Source of the DNA: JAUIAI01 sp045106815
GTDB taxonomy: Bacteria; Pseudomonadota; Gammaproteobacteria; Burkholderiales; Burkholderiaceae_E
Assembly: GCA_045106815.1 (NCBI GenBank)
Contig: JBGCFG010000010.1
Coordinates: 62,001 to 126,000 of the forward strand
Reading direction: 5' to 3'
DNA length: 64,000 nt
A program made the translations under genes and the position numbers. The notes beneath the pieces were generated by a model that worked only from the letters and a program-made list of their open reading frames with translations, searched no databases and was not told where the DNA came from. This document shows, piece by piece, positions 50,999 through 60,096 of this stretch; positions within the stretch are counted from its first letter, which is position 1, and every line of letters begins with the position of its first letter.

Positions 50999-51538
50999 GT
51001 GTCAGTAGACATAGAGACTGGTGGGCCCATGGGCAACGTAAGTGAACCCGCAGCGCCAGGTCAGGATGAAGTAAATCTCACCTTGTTGCCTTCGCAAGAG
51101 ACTAACCCGAGTCCAGTTGCGCCCGACACCGCCTCCAGTGAGCGGCTGAGCATCCATTTCATTACACCAGACATGATTGGCGCCTGGATCAATAACCCGG
51201 ATAGTCCGGGTAACCGCATCATCAATGATGAGTTTGCGAAGCACGGTATTGCGAACCGCGATGACCAAAGAATGGTTGCAGGCCTGCTGTTCTTTACTCG
51301 TAGCGGTCATGTTCAAGTGCAGCCCTCATTGGGCTTCGAAGCGTCCCTCTTGCTCGCAGACTTTTTACAAAGTCAGGCTGTTCAAAGAAACAGCTATGGC
51401 ACGGCAGAGAAAGCCACAGCGGACGCCAACTTGCAGGAAGCGCGTCATGCCGCGTGGGAGTTCCTCAATGCAGAGGTGGGTGGCTCCGGGACGCTGCCAC
51501 CGGCCCGAATGAACGGACCAGTCATCCATCACTTCTGA
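50999..51538 (+). CDS. Hypothetical protein between two TRAP operons
   Basis: A 179-residue soluble protein that I do not recognise. It starts with GTG, preceded by a strong GGAGGAAG ribosome site; an overlapping out-of-frame ATG two bases earlier stops after three codons. The first 50 residues are Pro/Ser/Glu-rich and probably disordered. The middle, LSIHFITPDMIGAWINNPDSPGNRIINDEF, and HVQVQPSLGFEASLLLADFLQSQ look folded. No signal peptide or membrane helix. Position between two TRAP transporter operons suggests an accessory or regulatory role, but this is only context. Confidence 0.65.
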   Translation: MSVDIETGGPMGNVSEPAAPGQDEVNLTLLPSQETNPSPVAPDTASSERLSIHFITPDMIGAWINNPDSPGNRIINDEFAKHGIANRDDQRMVAGLLFFTRSGHVQVQPSLGFEASLLLADFLQSQAVQRNSYGTAEKATADANLQEARHAAWEFLNAEVGGSGTLPPARMNGPVIHHF

Positions 51539-51615
51539 ATGGTTAGTCTCCTTGGTGCCCGATATTTGGCCCCCGTGCTAAATTCGTTCGAACACACTAC
51601 AAACAGGGAGAATTC

Positions 51616-52599
51616 ATGAACTCAATCGCAAAGTTTGCTGCTATTGGTGCCGCGGCCGCGGCCATGGTGGGCACCGCCCAAGCCCAGATTAAGTGGGATA
51701 TGGCCAATGAATACAACGACACCTCGATTCACGCCGAGGGTGACAAGATCTTTTCGAGCACCCTCAAGAAGCTGACGAACGGGGAAATTGACATTACCCA
51801 CCACTTTGGTGGCTCCATCGGATTCAAGTCTAAAGATCAGCTAGACGCCGTTGCTGATGGCGCGCTGCCCATTGCCAATACCTATGTCGGCCCACTAGGC
51901 GGGATTGACCCGATGTTTCTGTTGCCCTCGCTACCCTTCCTGGCGAAAACATCTGACGAAGCGCGTCGGCTCCTCGATGTTGCACGGCCTGAGTACGATC
52001 GCGTGTTTGCAGAGAACAACCAGAAGTTGCTTTACGCTTCGCCCTGGCCGCCGTCAGGCATCTGGGCGAAGAAACCAGTTGGATCAACTGAGGCGCTCAG
52101 TGGCTTGAAGATTCGCACCTATGACGCTAACGGCACCATTACCCTGAAGCAGGCAAACGCTGCGCCGATCCAGCTAAGCTGGGCTGACGTTGTGCCGCAA
52201 TTGTCAGCCGGTGGCATTCAGGCCGTCCTGACCTCCGCTGAGGGCGGCACTAACGCCAAATTCTGGGAGCATCTGAACCACTTCACGGAAGTCAACTACG
52301 CCATGCCGTTGAACATGGTGCACATTAATCTGGACACCTGGAATGGTCTCAGCGAAGCGCAGCAAAAAGCCGTGCTTGATTCAGCCAAGGCGGCAGAAGA
52401 TCACGTCTGGCAGTCGGTGGATGCGCGCGTCGCCCAGAACTACAAAGACATGAAAGCCGCGGGCATGACGGTCGTTAACGGTGTTGACACCGCCTTTCTT
52501 GATTCTCTAAATAAGGCCGGAGAAAAGGCACGTGCCGATTGGCTGAGCAAAACAGGCGACAAAGGTCAGGCCATTCTTGACCAGTACATGAAGCCGTAA
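51616..52599 (+). CDS. TRAP transporter substrate-binding protein (DctP family)
   Basis: A 327-residue periplasmic binding protein with a Sec signal peptide (residues 1-23, ending AQAQ). The mature start IKWDMANEYNDTSIHAEGDKIFSSTLKKLTNGEIDITHHFGGSIG is typical DctP. The ligand-binding Arg is in LSGLKIRTYDANG, and the second-lobe motif is GGIQAVLTSAEGG. Start supported by CAGGGAG before the ATG. It opens the second TRAP operon, followed by DctQ and DctM genes. Closeness to hydantoinase and amidohydrolase genes suggests a carboxylated amino acid derivative as ligand. Confidence 0.92.
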   Translation: MNSIAKFAAIGAAAAAMVGTAQAQIKWDMANEYNDTSIHAEGDKIFSSTLKKLTNGEIDITHHFGGSIGFKSKDQLDAVADGALPIANTYVGPLGGIDPMFLLPSLPFLAKTSDEARRLLDVARPEYDRVFAENNQKLLYASPWPPSGIWAKKPVGSTEALSGLKIRTYDANGTITLKQANAAPIQLSWADVVPQLSAGGIQAVLTSAEGGTNAKFWEHLNHFTEVNYAMPLNMVHINLDTWNGLSEAQQKAVLDSAKAAEDHVWQSVDARVAQNYKDMKAAGMTVVNGVDTAFLDSLNKAGEKARADWLSKTGDKGQAILDQYMKP

Positions 52600-52658
52600 G
52601 CGCGCAACGTTCGAATAGACAGAATCACCGTAAACGCACCAGCATTGACGCTGCCCGG

Positions 52659-53171
52659 ATGATTGCGTTCATCGACAAAGCCTTAACCGGCTTGAACCGG
52701 TTGGCAGGTGCGTTTGCGGCGGTTCTGCTCGTCTATATCTTTGTGCACATCATTTACGAGATTGTGCTGCGTAGCTTTTTCGATGACTCAACTTTTGTTT
52801 TAGATGAGTTTGTCGGCTATGCGGTTGCTGGCATGACGTTTTTGGCTGCTGGCTATGCGCTCAATGCCGGCAGCTTGATTCGCGTTGATCTCGCTGTTGG
52901 GCGCCTTAAGGGACGGCCCCGTCGCTGGGCAGAGCTCGTATGCTTAGGCGCCAGTTTTGCGATGGCAGCTTTTTGCGCGCGCTGGGTCGGGCGCGATGCC
53001 TGGCGACACTTCACGCGCGGCTCGGTCAGCGAAAGCATCGCCGAGGTGCCTCTTTGGATTCCGGTGGGGGTTGTCTGGCTGGGGCTGGTGTTTCTGATGC
53101 TGCAGATACTCGCCTGCTTCTTACGTATAGCGGCCGGTGGCGACCCCATCAAAGCTGATGCGACTGAGTAG
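52659..53171 (+). CDS. TRAP transporter small permease (DctQ)
   Basis: A 170-residue membrane protein with four helices, at about residues 15-35, 48-68, 88-108 and 130-150. Typical motifs are YEIVLRSFFDDSTFVLDEFVGYAVAGMTFLAAGYALNAGSLIRVDL and the C-terminal SESIAEVPLWIPVGVVWLGLVFLMLQIL. Standard length for the family, unlike the long form at 47113. Placed 59 bases after its binding protein and 39 bases before the large permease. No clear ribosome site precedes the ATG. Confidence 0.92.
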   Translation: MIAFIDKALTGLNRLAGAFAAVLLVYIFVHIIYEIVLRSFFDDSTFVLDEFVGYAVAGMTFLAAGYALNAGSLIRVDLAVGRLKGRPRRWAELVCLGASFAMAAFCARWVGRDAWRHFTRGSVSESIAEVPLWIPVGVVWLGLVFLMLQILACFLRIAAGGDPIKADATE

Positions 53172-53210
53172 GGACCGAATGCGCCCCCTTACCAGTAACC
53201 AGGTCTAGCC

Positions 53211-54524
53211 ATGGAAGCCCTGCTCTCAGCGCTGATTGTCTTGTTGTTGATTCTGCTGTTCCTGGGCAGTGGTGTATGGGTGTTTGTTGGGCTGCTACTG
53301 GTCTCCACCACCGGCTTGCTGCTGGTTCTGGACTTTCCGCCGCAACGGGTTGGTGTGGTGCTATCCAAGATTCTCGTGCGAAGCGCCAGTTCCTGGGAAC
53401 TGGCAGCGATACCGCTGTTTATCTGGATGGGCGAAATGATCTTTCGCACCGATATTTCGATGCGCTTGTTCCGCGGCTTGTCGCCATTCGTGGCACACAT
53501 ACCCGGCGGGCTGATTCACACCAATGTAGCAGGCTCTACCTTGTTCGCGGCGGTCTCGGGATCGTCCGCAGCGACCACTGCAACCGTTGGCAAAATCACG
53601 ACCGTTGAATTGCGCGAACGTGGCTACGCCGAAGGCCTGTCGCTTGGATCCTTAGCAGGTGCGGGCAGTCTGGGGCTGCTCATCCCGCCATCCATCGTCA
53701 TGATTATTTACGGCGTCCTGGCGGAGGTTTCGATTTCTCGCCTCTTTGCCGCTGGCGTGGTGCCGGGGCTATTGGTTGCCGGCTTGTATTCGCTCTACAT
53801 CGCGGTGCGCTGCGCCGCTAACCCTGACCTTGCGCCAAAGCAAACCGGTGCACTGCAATCCAAAGCGCGAGGCCTATTAGACCTGCTGCCAATTCTGTGT
53901 CTGATCGCCGTGGTGCTGGGTGCGATTTACTCCGGACTTGCTACGCCTTCCGAGGCAGCAGCAGTTGGCGTGTTCGGCACCCTGATCGCGGTAAGTCTGT
54001 TGGGGCAAATGAATTGGGCACTCATTCGGGACAGCCTGATGGGCGCAGTCCGAGCCTCGGCGATGGTCTGTACCATTCTCGTCGCGGCTGCGTTTCTATC
54101 GACTGCGATGGGGTACATGCATGTGCCCCAGGATGTCGCCAAAGTCATTGCGGCTGCCAATATTGGGCCGTACGGTCTCATTGCCGTCCTGGCCGTCTTC
54201 TACATTGTGCTGGGTTTATTTCTGGACGGCATTTCCATCGTGGTGATGAGTTTGCCCATCACCCTGCCCCCGGTTATTGCGATGGGCTTCGATCCGATTT
54301 GGTTTGGTGTGTTCGTTGTGCTGATGGTTGAACTGGGTCAGATGACGCCACCAGTGGGATTCAACTTGTTCGTGTTGCAAGGTATTACCGGGGTTCCGAT
54401 TGGCCGGGTTGCGCGAGCTGCGATTCCGTTTTTCTTTTTGATGTTGCTGGCGGTTGTGATTGTCGTACTGGAGCCTCGCCTGGTTTTGTGGCTGCCAGAT
54501 ACGCTGTTTGGCGTTGCGAAGTAA
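53211..54524 (+). CDS. TRAP transporter large permease (DctM)
   Basis: A 437-residue membrane protein with about 12 helices, the normal DctM size. It forms the ion-coupled channel with the preceding DctQ. Motifs include GSSAATTATVGKITTVELRERGYAEGLSLGSLAGAGSLGLLIPPSIVMIIYG and VFVVLMVELGQMTPPVGFNLFVLQGITG. No C-terminal extension, in contrast to the large permease of the first TRAP operon. The GAF protein gene follows after 26 bases on the same strand. Confidence 0.93.
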   Translation: MEALLSALIVLLLILLFLGSGVWVFVGLLLVSTTGLLLVLDFPPQRVGVVLSKILVRSASSWELAAIPLFIWMGEMIFRTDISMRLFRGLSPFVAHIPGGLIHTNVAGSTLFAAVSGSSAATTATVGKITTVELRERGYAEGLSLGSLAGAGSLGLLIPPSIVMIIYGVLAEVSISRLFAAGVVPGLLVAGLYSLYIAVRCAANPDLAPKQTGALQSKARGLLDLLPILCLIAVVLGAIYSGLATPSEAAAVGVFGTLIAVSLLGQMNWALIRDSLMGAVRASAMVCTILVAAAFLSTAMGYMHVPQDVAKVIAAANIGPYGLIAVLAVFYIVLGLFLDGISIVVMSLPITLPPVIAMGFDPIWFGVFVVLMVELGQMTPPVGFNLFVLQGITGVPIGRVARAAIPFFFLMLLAVVIVVLEPRLVLWLPDTLFGVAK

Positions 54525-54550
54525 GTTTTAGCTTCTAGTGAGAATCTGAC

Positions 54551-55057
54551 ATGACCATGCACGATGACGCATTTGACATTGCCCTCAATCTGGCCGAGGC
54601 GATTGCCAATGCACAGTCGCCGGACACCGTCTGGGCAGCAGCAGATAAGGCATTTGCCAGGCTGATCGGTCACCGCCTGTTTACGGTGCTGGTCTACGAA
54701 GCCGATCAGGGCCTAGTTCGCCGCCAGTACTCGAATCGCCCGAATGAGTACCCCGTGAGTGGCACCAAACCGATGGGCGCAACGCCTTGGGGTGAGCATG
54801 TCTTGCATCAGGGTAAGCCCTACATAGGCCGCGATTCAGCTGATATTCGTTGGGCGTTTTTTGATCATGAGTTGATTGCCAGCATGGGGCTCGCCTCCAC
54901 CTGCAATCTGCCGGTTCGCGCGTTTGGTCGCACCCTGGGCACCATCAACCTGCTCCATGAGGCCGGACACTATGATGACAACTGCTTGTCTGCCGGCATG
55001 GTCCTCGCCGGGCTGTTAGCGCCCGCAATGGCAAAGGCTCAGCCCACAAATCCATGA
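54551..55057 (+). CDS. GAF-domain protein
   Basis: A 168-residue protein consisting of a single GAF-type sensory domain. Indicators are AADKAFARLIGHRLFTVLVYEADQGLVRRQYSNRPNEYPV, TPWGEHVLHQGKPYIG, GLASTCNLPVRAFGRTLGTINLLHEAGHYDD and the final LAGLLAPAMAKA helix. No DNA-binding or catalytic partner domain is attached. Small GAF proteins of this kind occur beside TRAP and hydantoinase genes and may bind a small ligand. It lies 26 bases after the DctM gene and 26 before hyuA, so is likely part of one operon. Confidence 0.82.
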   Translation: MTMHDDAFDIALNLAEAIANAQSPDTVWAAADKAFARLIGHRLFTVLVYEADQGLVRRQYSNRPNEYPVSGTKPMGATPWGEHVLHQGKPYIGRDSADIRWAFFDHELIASMGLASTCNLPVRAFGRTLGTINLLHEAGHYDDNCLSAGMVLAGLLAPAMAKAQPTNP

Positions 55058-55083
55058 CAATTTTCAAGTCCAGGCTATAAGCC

Positions 55084-57135
55084 ATGTTCATTGGCGTAGA
55101 CGTTGGCGGTACCTTCACTGACATCGCAATTGATTGTGATGATGGACGCGGCCTGGTCCTTCACAAACTTGCTTCCACGCCGAGGGCGCCCGAACAGGCG
55201 ATCATTGAAGGCCTAAAAACGAGTCTGCAATCAAACGGCTTGAGCGCCGCGCAGATTCGCCGCCTTGCGCACGGCACAACCGTAGGCACCAACGCCCTGA
55301 TTCAACGGCAACACGGCAAGGTTGCGCTTGTCACGTCTGACGGCTTTCGAGATCTGCTTGAGATTGGCCGTCAGACCAGGCCGCGTGTTTACGATATGCA
55401 CCTGGATTATCCAGCTCCTATCGTTGAGCGCGCGCTCCGGTTTGAGGTGCCCCAAAGACGACTGGTTGATGGAACAGCACATACAGCACTGGACGAGGTC
55501 GCGGTGCGCTCACTCGGACAAAAGCTGATCGAACTACGGGTTGACTGCGTCGTCGTCGGCTTTCTCCATGCGTATGCGTACCCACAAGACGAAGAACGCG
55601 CTGCGCAGATTTTGCGCGAAGAGTTGCCGGCATCCGTTACTGTTTTGACATCAGCATCGGTTTATCCAGAGTTTCGGGAGTTTGAGCGTTTTTCAACCGC
55701 CGTCTTGAATGCCGCACTCATCACAATAGTCGGTAGCTATCTTGATCGGCTTACTCACGGCGTTGTCGATATGGGCGTGAGTTCAGAGGTCAAAATCTGC
55801 CAGAGTTCAGGCGGCGTCATGTCGGTGCGAATGGCTCGCCAGCAGCCCATTCGCGCATCGTTGTCTGGTCCCGCTGCGGGCGTACAAGGCGCCAGCCGCA
55901 GGGCCTTGTCAGCCGGATTCGACAACCTCATCACCTTGGATGTTGGCGGCACGAGTGCGGATGTCAGCCTCATGATTCAAGGTCAGGCGGTTGAAGTCAA
56001 TGAACGCGATCTCGCAGGGTTTCCGATTCGCCTGCCCTCACTCGACGTCAATGCGGTTGGTGCTGGCGGCGGTTCGATTGCCTGGATCGATCGTGACGGC
56101 TTGCTAAAAGTTGGCCCGCAGAGCGCGGGCGCGTCACCTGGCCCCGCGTGCTACGACCAGGGCGGTGAGCAGGCAACCGTGACCGATGCGAATGTCTTCC
56201 TCGGTCGCCTCAATGGTCATGCCCTGCTCGATGGGCGTATGCCCATTCGCCAGGATCTCTCCAGTGCGGCCATCGCTACGCTTGCAAACGACTTGTCGGT
56301 CACACAAGAACAGGCAGCGCTCGGCGTCATTCAGGTTGCGTGCGCGACGATGGTCAAGGCCATTCGGGCCGTGTCAGCCGAACGCGGGCACGATCCACGC
56401 GACTTTGCTTTGTTTGCGTTTGGCGGTGCCGGACCACTCCATGCAATTGACGTAGCGCGTGAACTCGGCATCGCGAAAGTTGTCATACCACCAAGCCCGG
56501 GTATCTTGTGCGCGGAAGGCGCGCTAAGTGCGCCACTGCGGATTGAGTATGTCCAGACCTTGCTTAGCGGGCTTGATAAACAAGGGCTGACGCAACTCGA
56601 TCAGGCTCGTCGTGATCTGATGGTTCGTTGTAGCGACTGGTTCAGAGAAGAGTCAGTGAGCGCCGGGCAGCAGCGTCTTAGCTGGACAGTCGGCGCACGC
56701 TATGTCGGGCAAAACTATGAACTGGCGCTACCGATAATATTTGAGCGGAGGCCGGATGCAATGCTGGCGGAACTGGCCCAAACCTTTCATAAGGCTCACG
56801 AACAAACCTACGGCTTTTCATCTGATGCTGAGGCTATTCAATTGGTAAGCCTGCATGTCAGGGCAAGCGCTGAACTAACAGTCCCTGATCTGCCTGTCTG
56901 GCCTGCGGGGGAATCAGGACAACCGACTGACTGGCGGCAAGCGGTGATGCAGGCGGGCAGTTCTGAGACGACCCCGGTTTATCGTCGAGAACATCTCGTC
57001 ACCGGACAACTCATAAACGGGCCAGCCATCATTGAACAAATGGACACGACAGTTTTGGTGTTTCCGAAAGACACATGCTCGGTAGATGCCAGGGGCAACC
57101 TGATTATCCACTGCGACTCGGACGATCCTTCATGA
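55084..57135 (+). CDS. hyuA: Hydantoinase/oxoprolinase A subunit
   Basis: A 683-residue ATP-dependent hydantoinase/5-oxoprolinase large subunit. The N-terminal ATPase fold opens with GVDVGGTFTDIAID (phosphate 1 motif). HGTTVGTNALIQR, the LTLDVGGTSADVSLM motif (phosphate 2, seen as ITLDVGGTSADV) and FALFAFGGAGPLHAIDVARELGI are characteristic. The C-terminal part, from about residue 500, matches the HyuA_C region. It pairs with the B subunit, whose ATG overlaps this stop. Substrates in the family are 5-oxoproline, N-methylhydantoin, hydantoins and related lactams. Confidence 0.93.
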   Translation: MFIGVDVGGTFTDIAIDCDDGRGLVLHKLASTPRAPEQAIIEGLKTSLQSNGLSAAQIRRLAHGTTVGTNALIQRQHGKVALVTSDGFRDLLEIGRQTRPRVYDMHLDYPAPIVERALRFEVPQRRLVDGTAHTALDEVAVRSLGQKLIELRVDCVVVGFLHAYAYPQDEERAAQILREELPASVTVLTSASVYPEFREFERFSTAVLNAALITIVGSYLDRLTHGVVDMGVSSEVKICQSSGGVMSVRMARQQPIRASLSGPAAGVQGASRRALSAGFDNLITLDVGGTSADVSLMIQGQAVEVNERDLAGFPIRLPSLDVNAVGAGGGSIAWIDRDGLLKVGPQSAGASPGPACYDQGGEQATVTDANVFLGRLNGHALLDGRMPIRQDLSSAAIATLANDLSVTQEQAALGVIQVACATMVKAIRAVSAERGHDPRDFALFAFGGAGPLHAIDVARELGIAKVVIPPSPGILCAEGALSAPLRIEYVQTLLSGLDKQGLTQLDQARRDLMVRCSDWFREESVSAGQQRLSWTVGARYVGQNYELALPIIFERRPDAMLAELAQTFHKAHEQTYGFSSDAEAIQLVSLHVRASAELTVPDLPVWPAGESGQPTDWRQAVMQAGSSETTPVYRREHLVTGQLINGPAIIEQMDTTVLVFPKDTCSVDARGNLIIHCDSDDPS

Positions 57136-58778
57136 GTCAACTGACGCCGATTGAGCTTGAGTTGCTGCGCAATGCCATGACTAGCGTAGCGGATGAAATG
57201 TATATCGCCCTCATGAAGAGCGCTTACTCGACCAACATCAAAGAGCGACGCGACCATTCAAGCGCGTTGTTTGATGCGCAGGGTCGCGTGGTGGTTCAGG
57301 GCGAGAGCATGCCTCTACACCTGGCGTCGATGCTGGGACTTGTGGAAGTCGTTATTGAGAAGTTCGGTATCGACGGTATTCATCCAGGCGATATGTTTTT
57401 GTCGAACGACCCTTATGTCGGGCGTGGCTCCCACCTACCGGATGTCGCGATGGTGGCGCCAGTATTTCAGGGTGACCAGTTAGTCATGTTTGTGGCCAAC
57501 ATTGCTCACCATGCGGACATCGGCGGGATGTCCCCTGGCTCAATGGCTGGCGGCATGACTGAAATCTACCAGGAGGGACTACGCATCCCACCCATCCGGC
57601 TCATGCGTGATGACGAGATCGTGTCCGATGTTATGGCACTGATCCTGCTCAACGTTCGCGTTCCCCATGAGCGGCGAGGCGACTACAACGCACAGATCGC
57701 AGCTAACAGACTAGGTATTCGCCGCTGTCAGGCGCTGATCGAGAAATGGGGGATTGATCGGATTGAGAATGGCTGCAGCGGCATCATCGCCGCCGTGGGA
57801 CGCCGAACCCGTCTCGCAGTAGCGGAGTTGCCCGACGGGCGCTATGAATTTGAAGACCTTATTGATGATGACGGCATCGCTACACAAGACATTCGGCTTC
57901 GTGTCGCAATCACCGTCGAAGGGGAACGAATTGAATTCGACTTCGACGGCACTGACCCGCAAGTCGAAGGCAACATCAACGTCACGACCGCTGGCCTGCA
58001 AGCGTCGTGTCTGTATTGCATGAAAGTACTACTCGACCCCGACTGTCCACAAAACCACGGCATGCTCGAACCGGTCACCATCAAAGCGCCAACGGCCAGC
58101 ATCGTCAATGCCGAGTTTCCGGCTGCATCCGCTGCGCGCGCGCAAACCTGCCAACGCATTATTGATGTGATCCTGGGCGCTCTGGCACCCGCCTACCCGG
58201 ACCGCGTGGTGGCTGCCAGCAATGGGGCGAATACTTCAGCTTCCTTCTTCGGTCAGGGCCCTGACGGACAGTTCTATGTTTACCTCGAAACCCTGGGTGG
58301 TGGCGCCGGCGGGCGTGCTTACAAAGACGGCACAGATGGTGTTCAGGTCCACATTACCAACACCTCTAACCTGCCCATTGAGGCGCTTGAGTCGGAATAT
58401 CCGCTGCTGATAGAGCGGTACGAACTGGTGAACGACTCTGGTGGCCGCGGGCAATATCGCGGCGGCCTGGGAACGCGACGAGTTTATCGGCCTATCAACC
58501 ATGAAATGACATTCTCCGGCCAGGGCGAGCGATGCGTACATGCGCCCTGGGGGCTTTTTGGCGGCGAACCTGGCGCCACGGGCCAATTTGATATTGTGCA
58601 AGCTGATGGCCAACTTGAGCGGATTGCCAACAAGCCCTCGGCGCTGCGCATCAAACCCGACAAGGCCGTTATGGTGACCACACCCGGCGCCGGCGGCTAT
58701 GGTGATCCGTCTAGCCGGCCAGCCGAATTGCGTGAACGAGATCTCGCAAGCGGCAAAGTGTCTGAATCATCTGATTGA
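57132..58778 (+). CDS. hyuB: Hydantoinase/oxoprolinase B subunit
   Basis: A 548-residue partner of HyuA. Family marks are ELLRNAMTSVADEMYIALMKSAYSTNIKERRDHSSALFD near the N-terminus, GDMFLSNDPYVGRGSHLPDVAMVAPVF, and the C-terminal NDSGGRGQYRGGLGTRRVYR and TTPGAGGYGDPSSR. Start chosen at 57132 because ATGA overlaps the hyuA stop; the frame open to 57075 lies inside hyuA. The complex uses ATP to open cyclic amides. The next gene encodes an M20 amidohydrolase that could act on the ring-opened product. Confidence 0.93.
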   Translation: MSQLTPIELELLRNAMTSVADEMYIALMKSAYSTNIKERRDHSSALFDAQGRVVVQGESMPLHLASMLGLVEVVIEKFGIDGIHPGDMFLSNDPYVGRGSHLPDVAMVAPVFQGDQLVMFVANIAHHADIGGMSPGSMAGGMTEIYQEGLRIPPIRLMRDDEIVSDVMALILLNVRVPHERRGDYNAQIAANRLGIRRCQALIEKWGIDRIENGCSGIIAAVGRRTRLAVAELPDGRYEFEDLIDDDGIATQDIRLRVAITVEGERIEFDFDGTDPQVEGNINVTTAGLQASCLYCMKVLLDPDCPQNHGMLEPVTIKAPTASIVNAEFPAASAARAQTCQRIIDVILGALAPAYPDRVVAASNGANTSASFFGQGPDGQFYVYLETLGGGAGGRAYKDGTDGVQVHITNTSNLPIEALESEYPLLIERYELVNDSGGRGQYRGGLGTRRVYRPINHEMTFSGQGERCVHAPWGLFGGEPGATGQFDIVQADGQLERIANKPSALRIKPDKAVMVTTPGAGGYGDPSSRPAELRERDLASGKVSESSD

Positions 58779-58819
58779 TCCGTCATGTCTCCGAACACTC
58801 ATACCTCAGAGAGTTACTC

Positions 58820-60001
58820 ATGAACCTGGTTGAACCGATTGCTCAACACCACGATCAAATGACTGCCTGGCGGCAAGACATTCATGCCCACCCGGAGCTA
58901 GGCTTCCATGAAACCCGAACTGCCAATTTTGTTGCCAGCCAATTGGAATCGTTTGGCATAGAAGTCCACCGCGGTATTGGTCGAACCGGTGTGGTGGGTG
59001 TGCTGCGCAGCGGATCGTCAGACCGTAGCGTCGGCCTGCGCGCTGACATGGACGCCCTGCCCATCGAAGAAACCAATACCTTTGCACACCGCTCAACCAA
59101 ACAAGGCGTCATGCATGCATGCGGGCATGATGGCCACACCACCATGCTACTGGGCGCAGCACAGTACCTTGCTGCGACCCGGCAATTCGACGGCATTGTG
59201 AATTTCATCTTTCAGCCGGCTGAGGAAGGGCTCGGCGGTGCCAAGGCGATGATCGATGACGGATTGTTTACGCGATTCCCGTGTGAGTCAGTGTTTGGTA
59301 TGCACAACCGCCCCAACCTGCCGGTTGGTAAATTTGCCGTGCGTGCTGGCCCCATGATGGCAGGCGGCGCCTTCTTCGATATTGATATTGAAGGGGTTGG
59401 CACTCACGGCGCTCGTCCGGAGCGAGGGGTTGATGCTCTGTATGTTGGCTCGCAAATCGTGAGTTCACTGCAAGGCATTGTCGCGCGCAACATTGCACCA
59501 GTCGACCAGGCCGTCTTGTCAGTCACGCAATTTCATGCGGGCGATGCGTACAACGTCATCCCGCAAACCTGTCGATTGTCAGGCACCGTGCGGGCATTCA
59601 GTGATGAGATCATGACCTTGGTCGAGAACAATATGCGCCGCCTGGCCGAGCACATCGCTCAGGCCAACGGCGCCACAGCCAAACTATCGTTCAGGGTGAA
59701 CTTCGCGCCAACTATCAATAATGAGCAAGAAGCCGAATTTGCTGCCTCTGTTTGTACTGAGTTGGTCGGCGAGGAGAATGTTGTTCGTAATCCGCCGTTG
59801 ATCCTCGCGTCAGAAGACTTCTCATTTATGTTGCGTGAAGTCCCTGGCTGCTATCTCAATATAGGTAATGGTGATGCCAGTGGTGAAAGCGGCTGTGAAG
59901 TTCACAACCCAGGCTATGATTTCAATGATGCCGCATTGCCGCTCGGCGCAAGCTGGTTCGCCCGAGCCGTCGAACAGCGCCTTGCCAAGCAGTCAACCTA
60001 A
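58820..60001 (+). CDS. M20-family amidohydrolase
   Basis: A 393-residue zinc metallo-amidohydrolase of the M20D group (IAA-amino acid/N-acyl amino acid hydrolases). Metal ligands and the catalytic Glu are seen in LRADMDALPI, HACGHDGHTTMLLG and FIFQPAEEGLGGAKAMI, and a further His in FGMHNRPNLPVG. The lid/dimerisation domain includes GVGTHGARPERGVDAL. The ATG at 58820 with AGAGAG upstream is chosen over a TTG overlapping hyuB. In this cluster it probably removes an acyl or carbamoyl group from an amino acid derivative. Confidence 0.92.
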   Translation: MNLVEPIAQHHDQMTAWRQDIHAHPELGFHETRTANFVASQLESFGIEVHRGIGRTGVVGVLRSGSSDRSVGLRADMDALPIEETNTFAHRSTKQGVMHACGHDGHTTMLLGAAQYLAATRQFDGIVNFIFQPAEEGLGGAKAMIDDGLFTRFPCESVFGMHNRPNLPVGKFAVRAGPMMAGGAFFDIDIEGVGTHGARPERGVDALYVGSQIVSSLQGIVARNIAPVDQAVLSVTQFHAGDAYNVIPQTCRLSGTVRAFSDEIMTLVENNMRRLAEHIAQANGATAKLSFRVNFAPTINNEQEAEFAASVCTELVGEENVVRNPPLILASEDFSFMLREVPGCYLNIGNGDASGESGCEVHNPGYDFNDAALPLGASWFARAVEQRLAKQST

Positions 60002-60096
60002 GACTGTGCCCAAGGACTCATTCGCACCCACGCCTTGCTTGCTGTTTGCCATCGTGCGTACTTACCAAAGTCACGACGATGTACCGGAGACCCACC

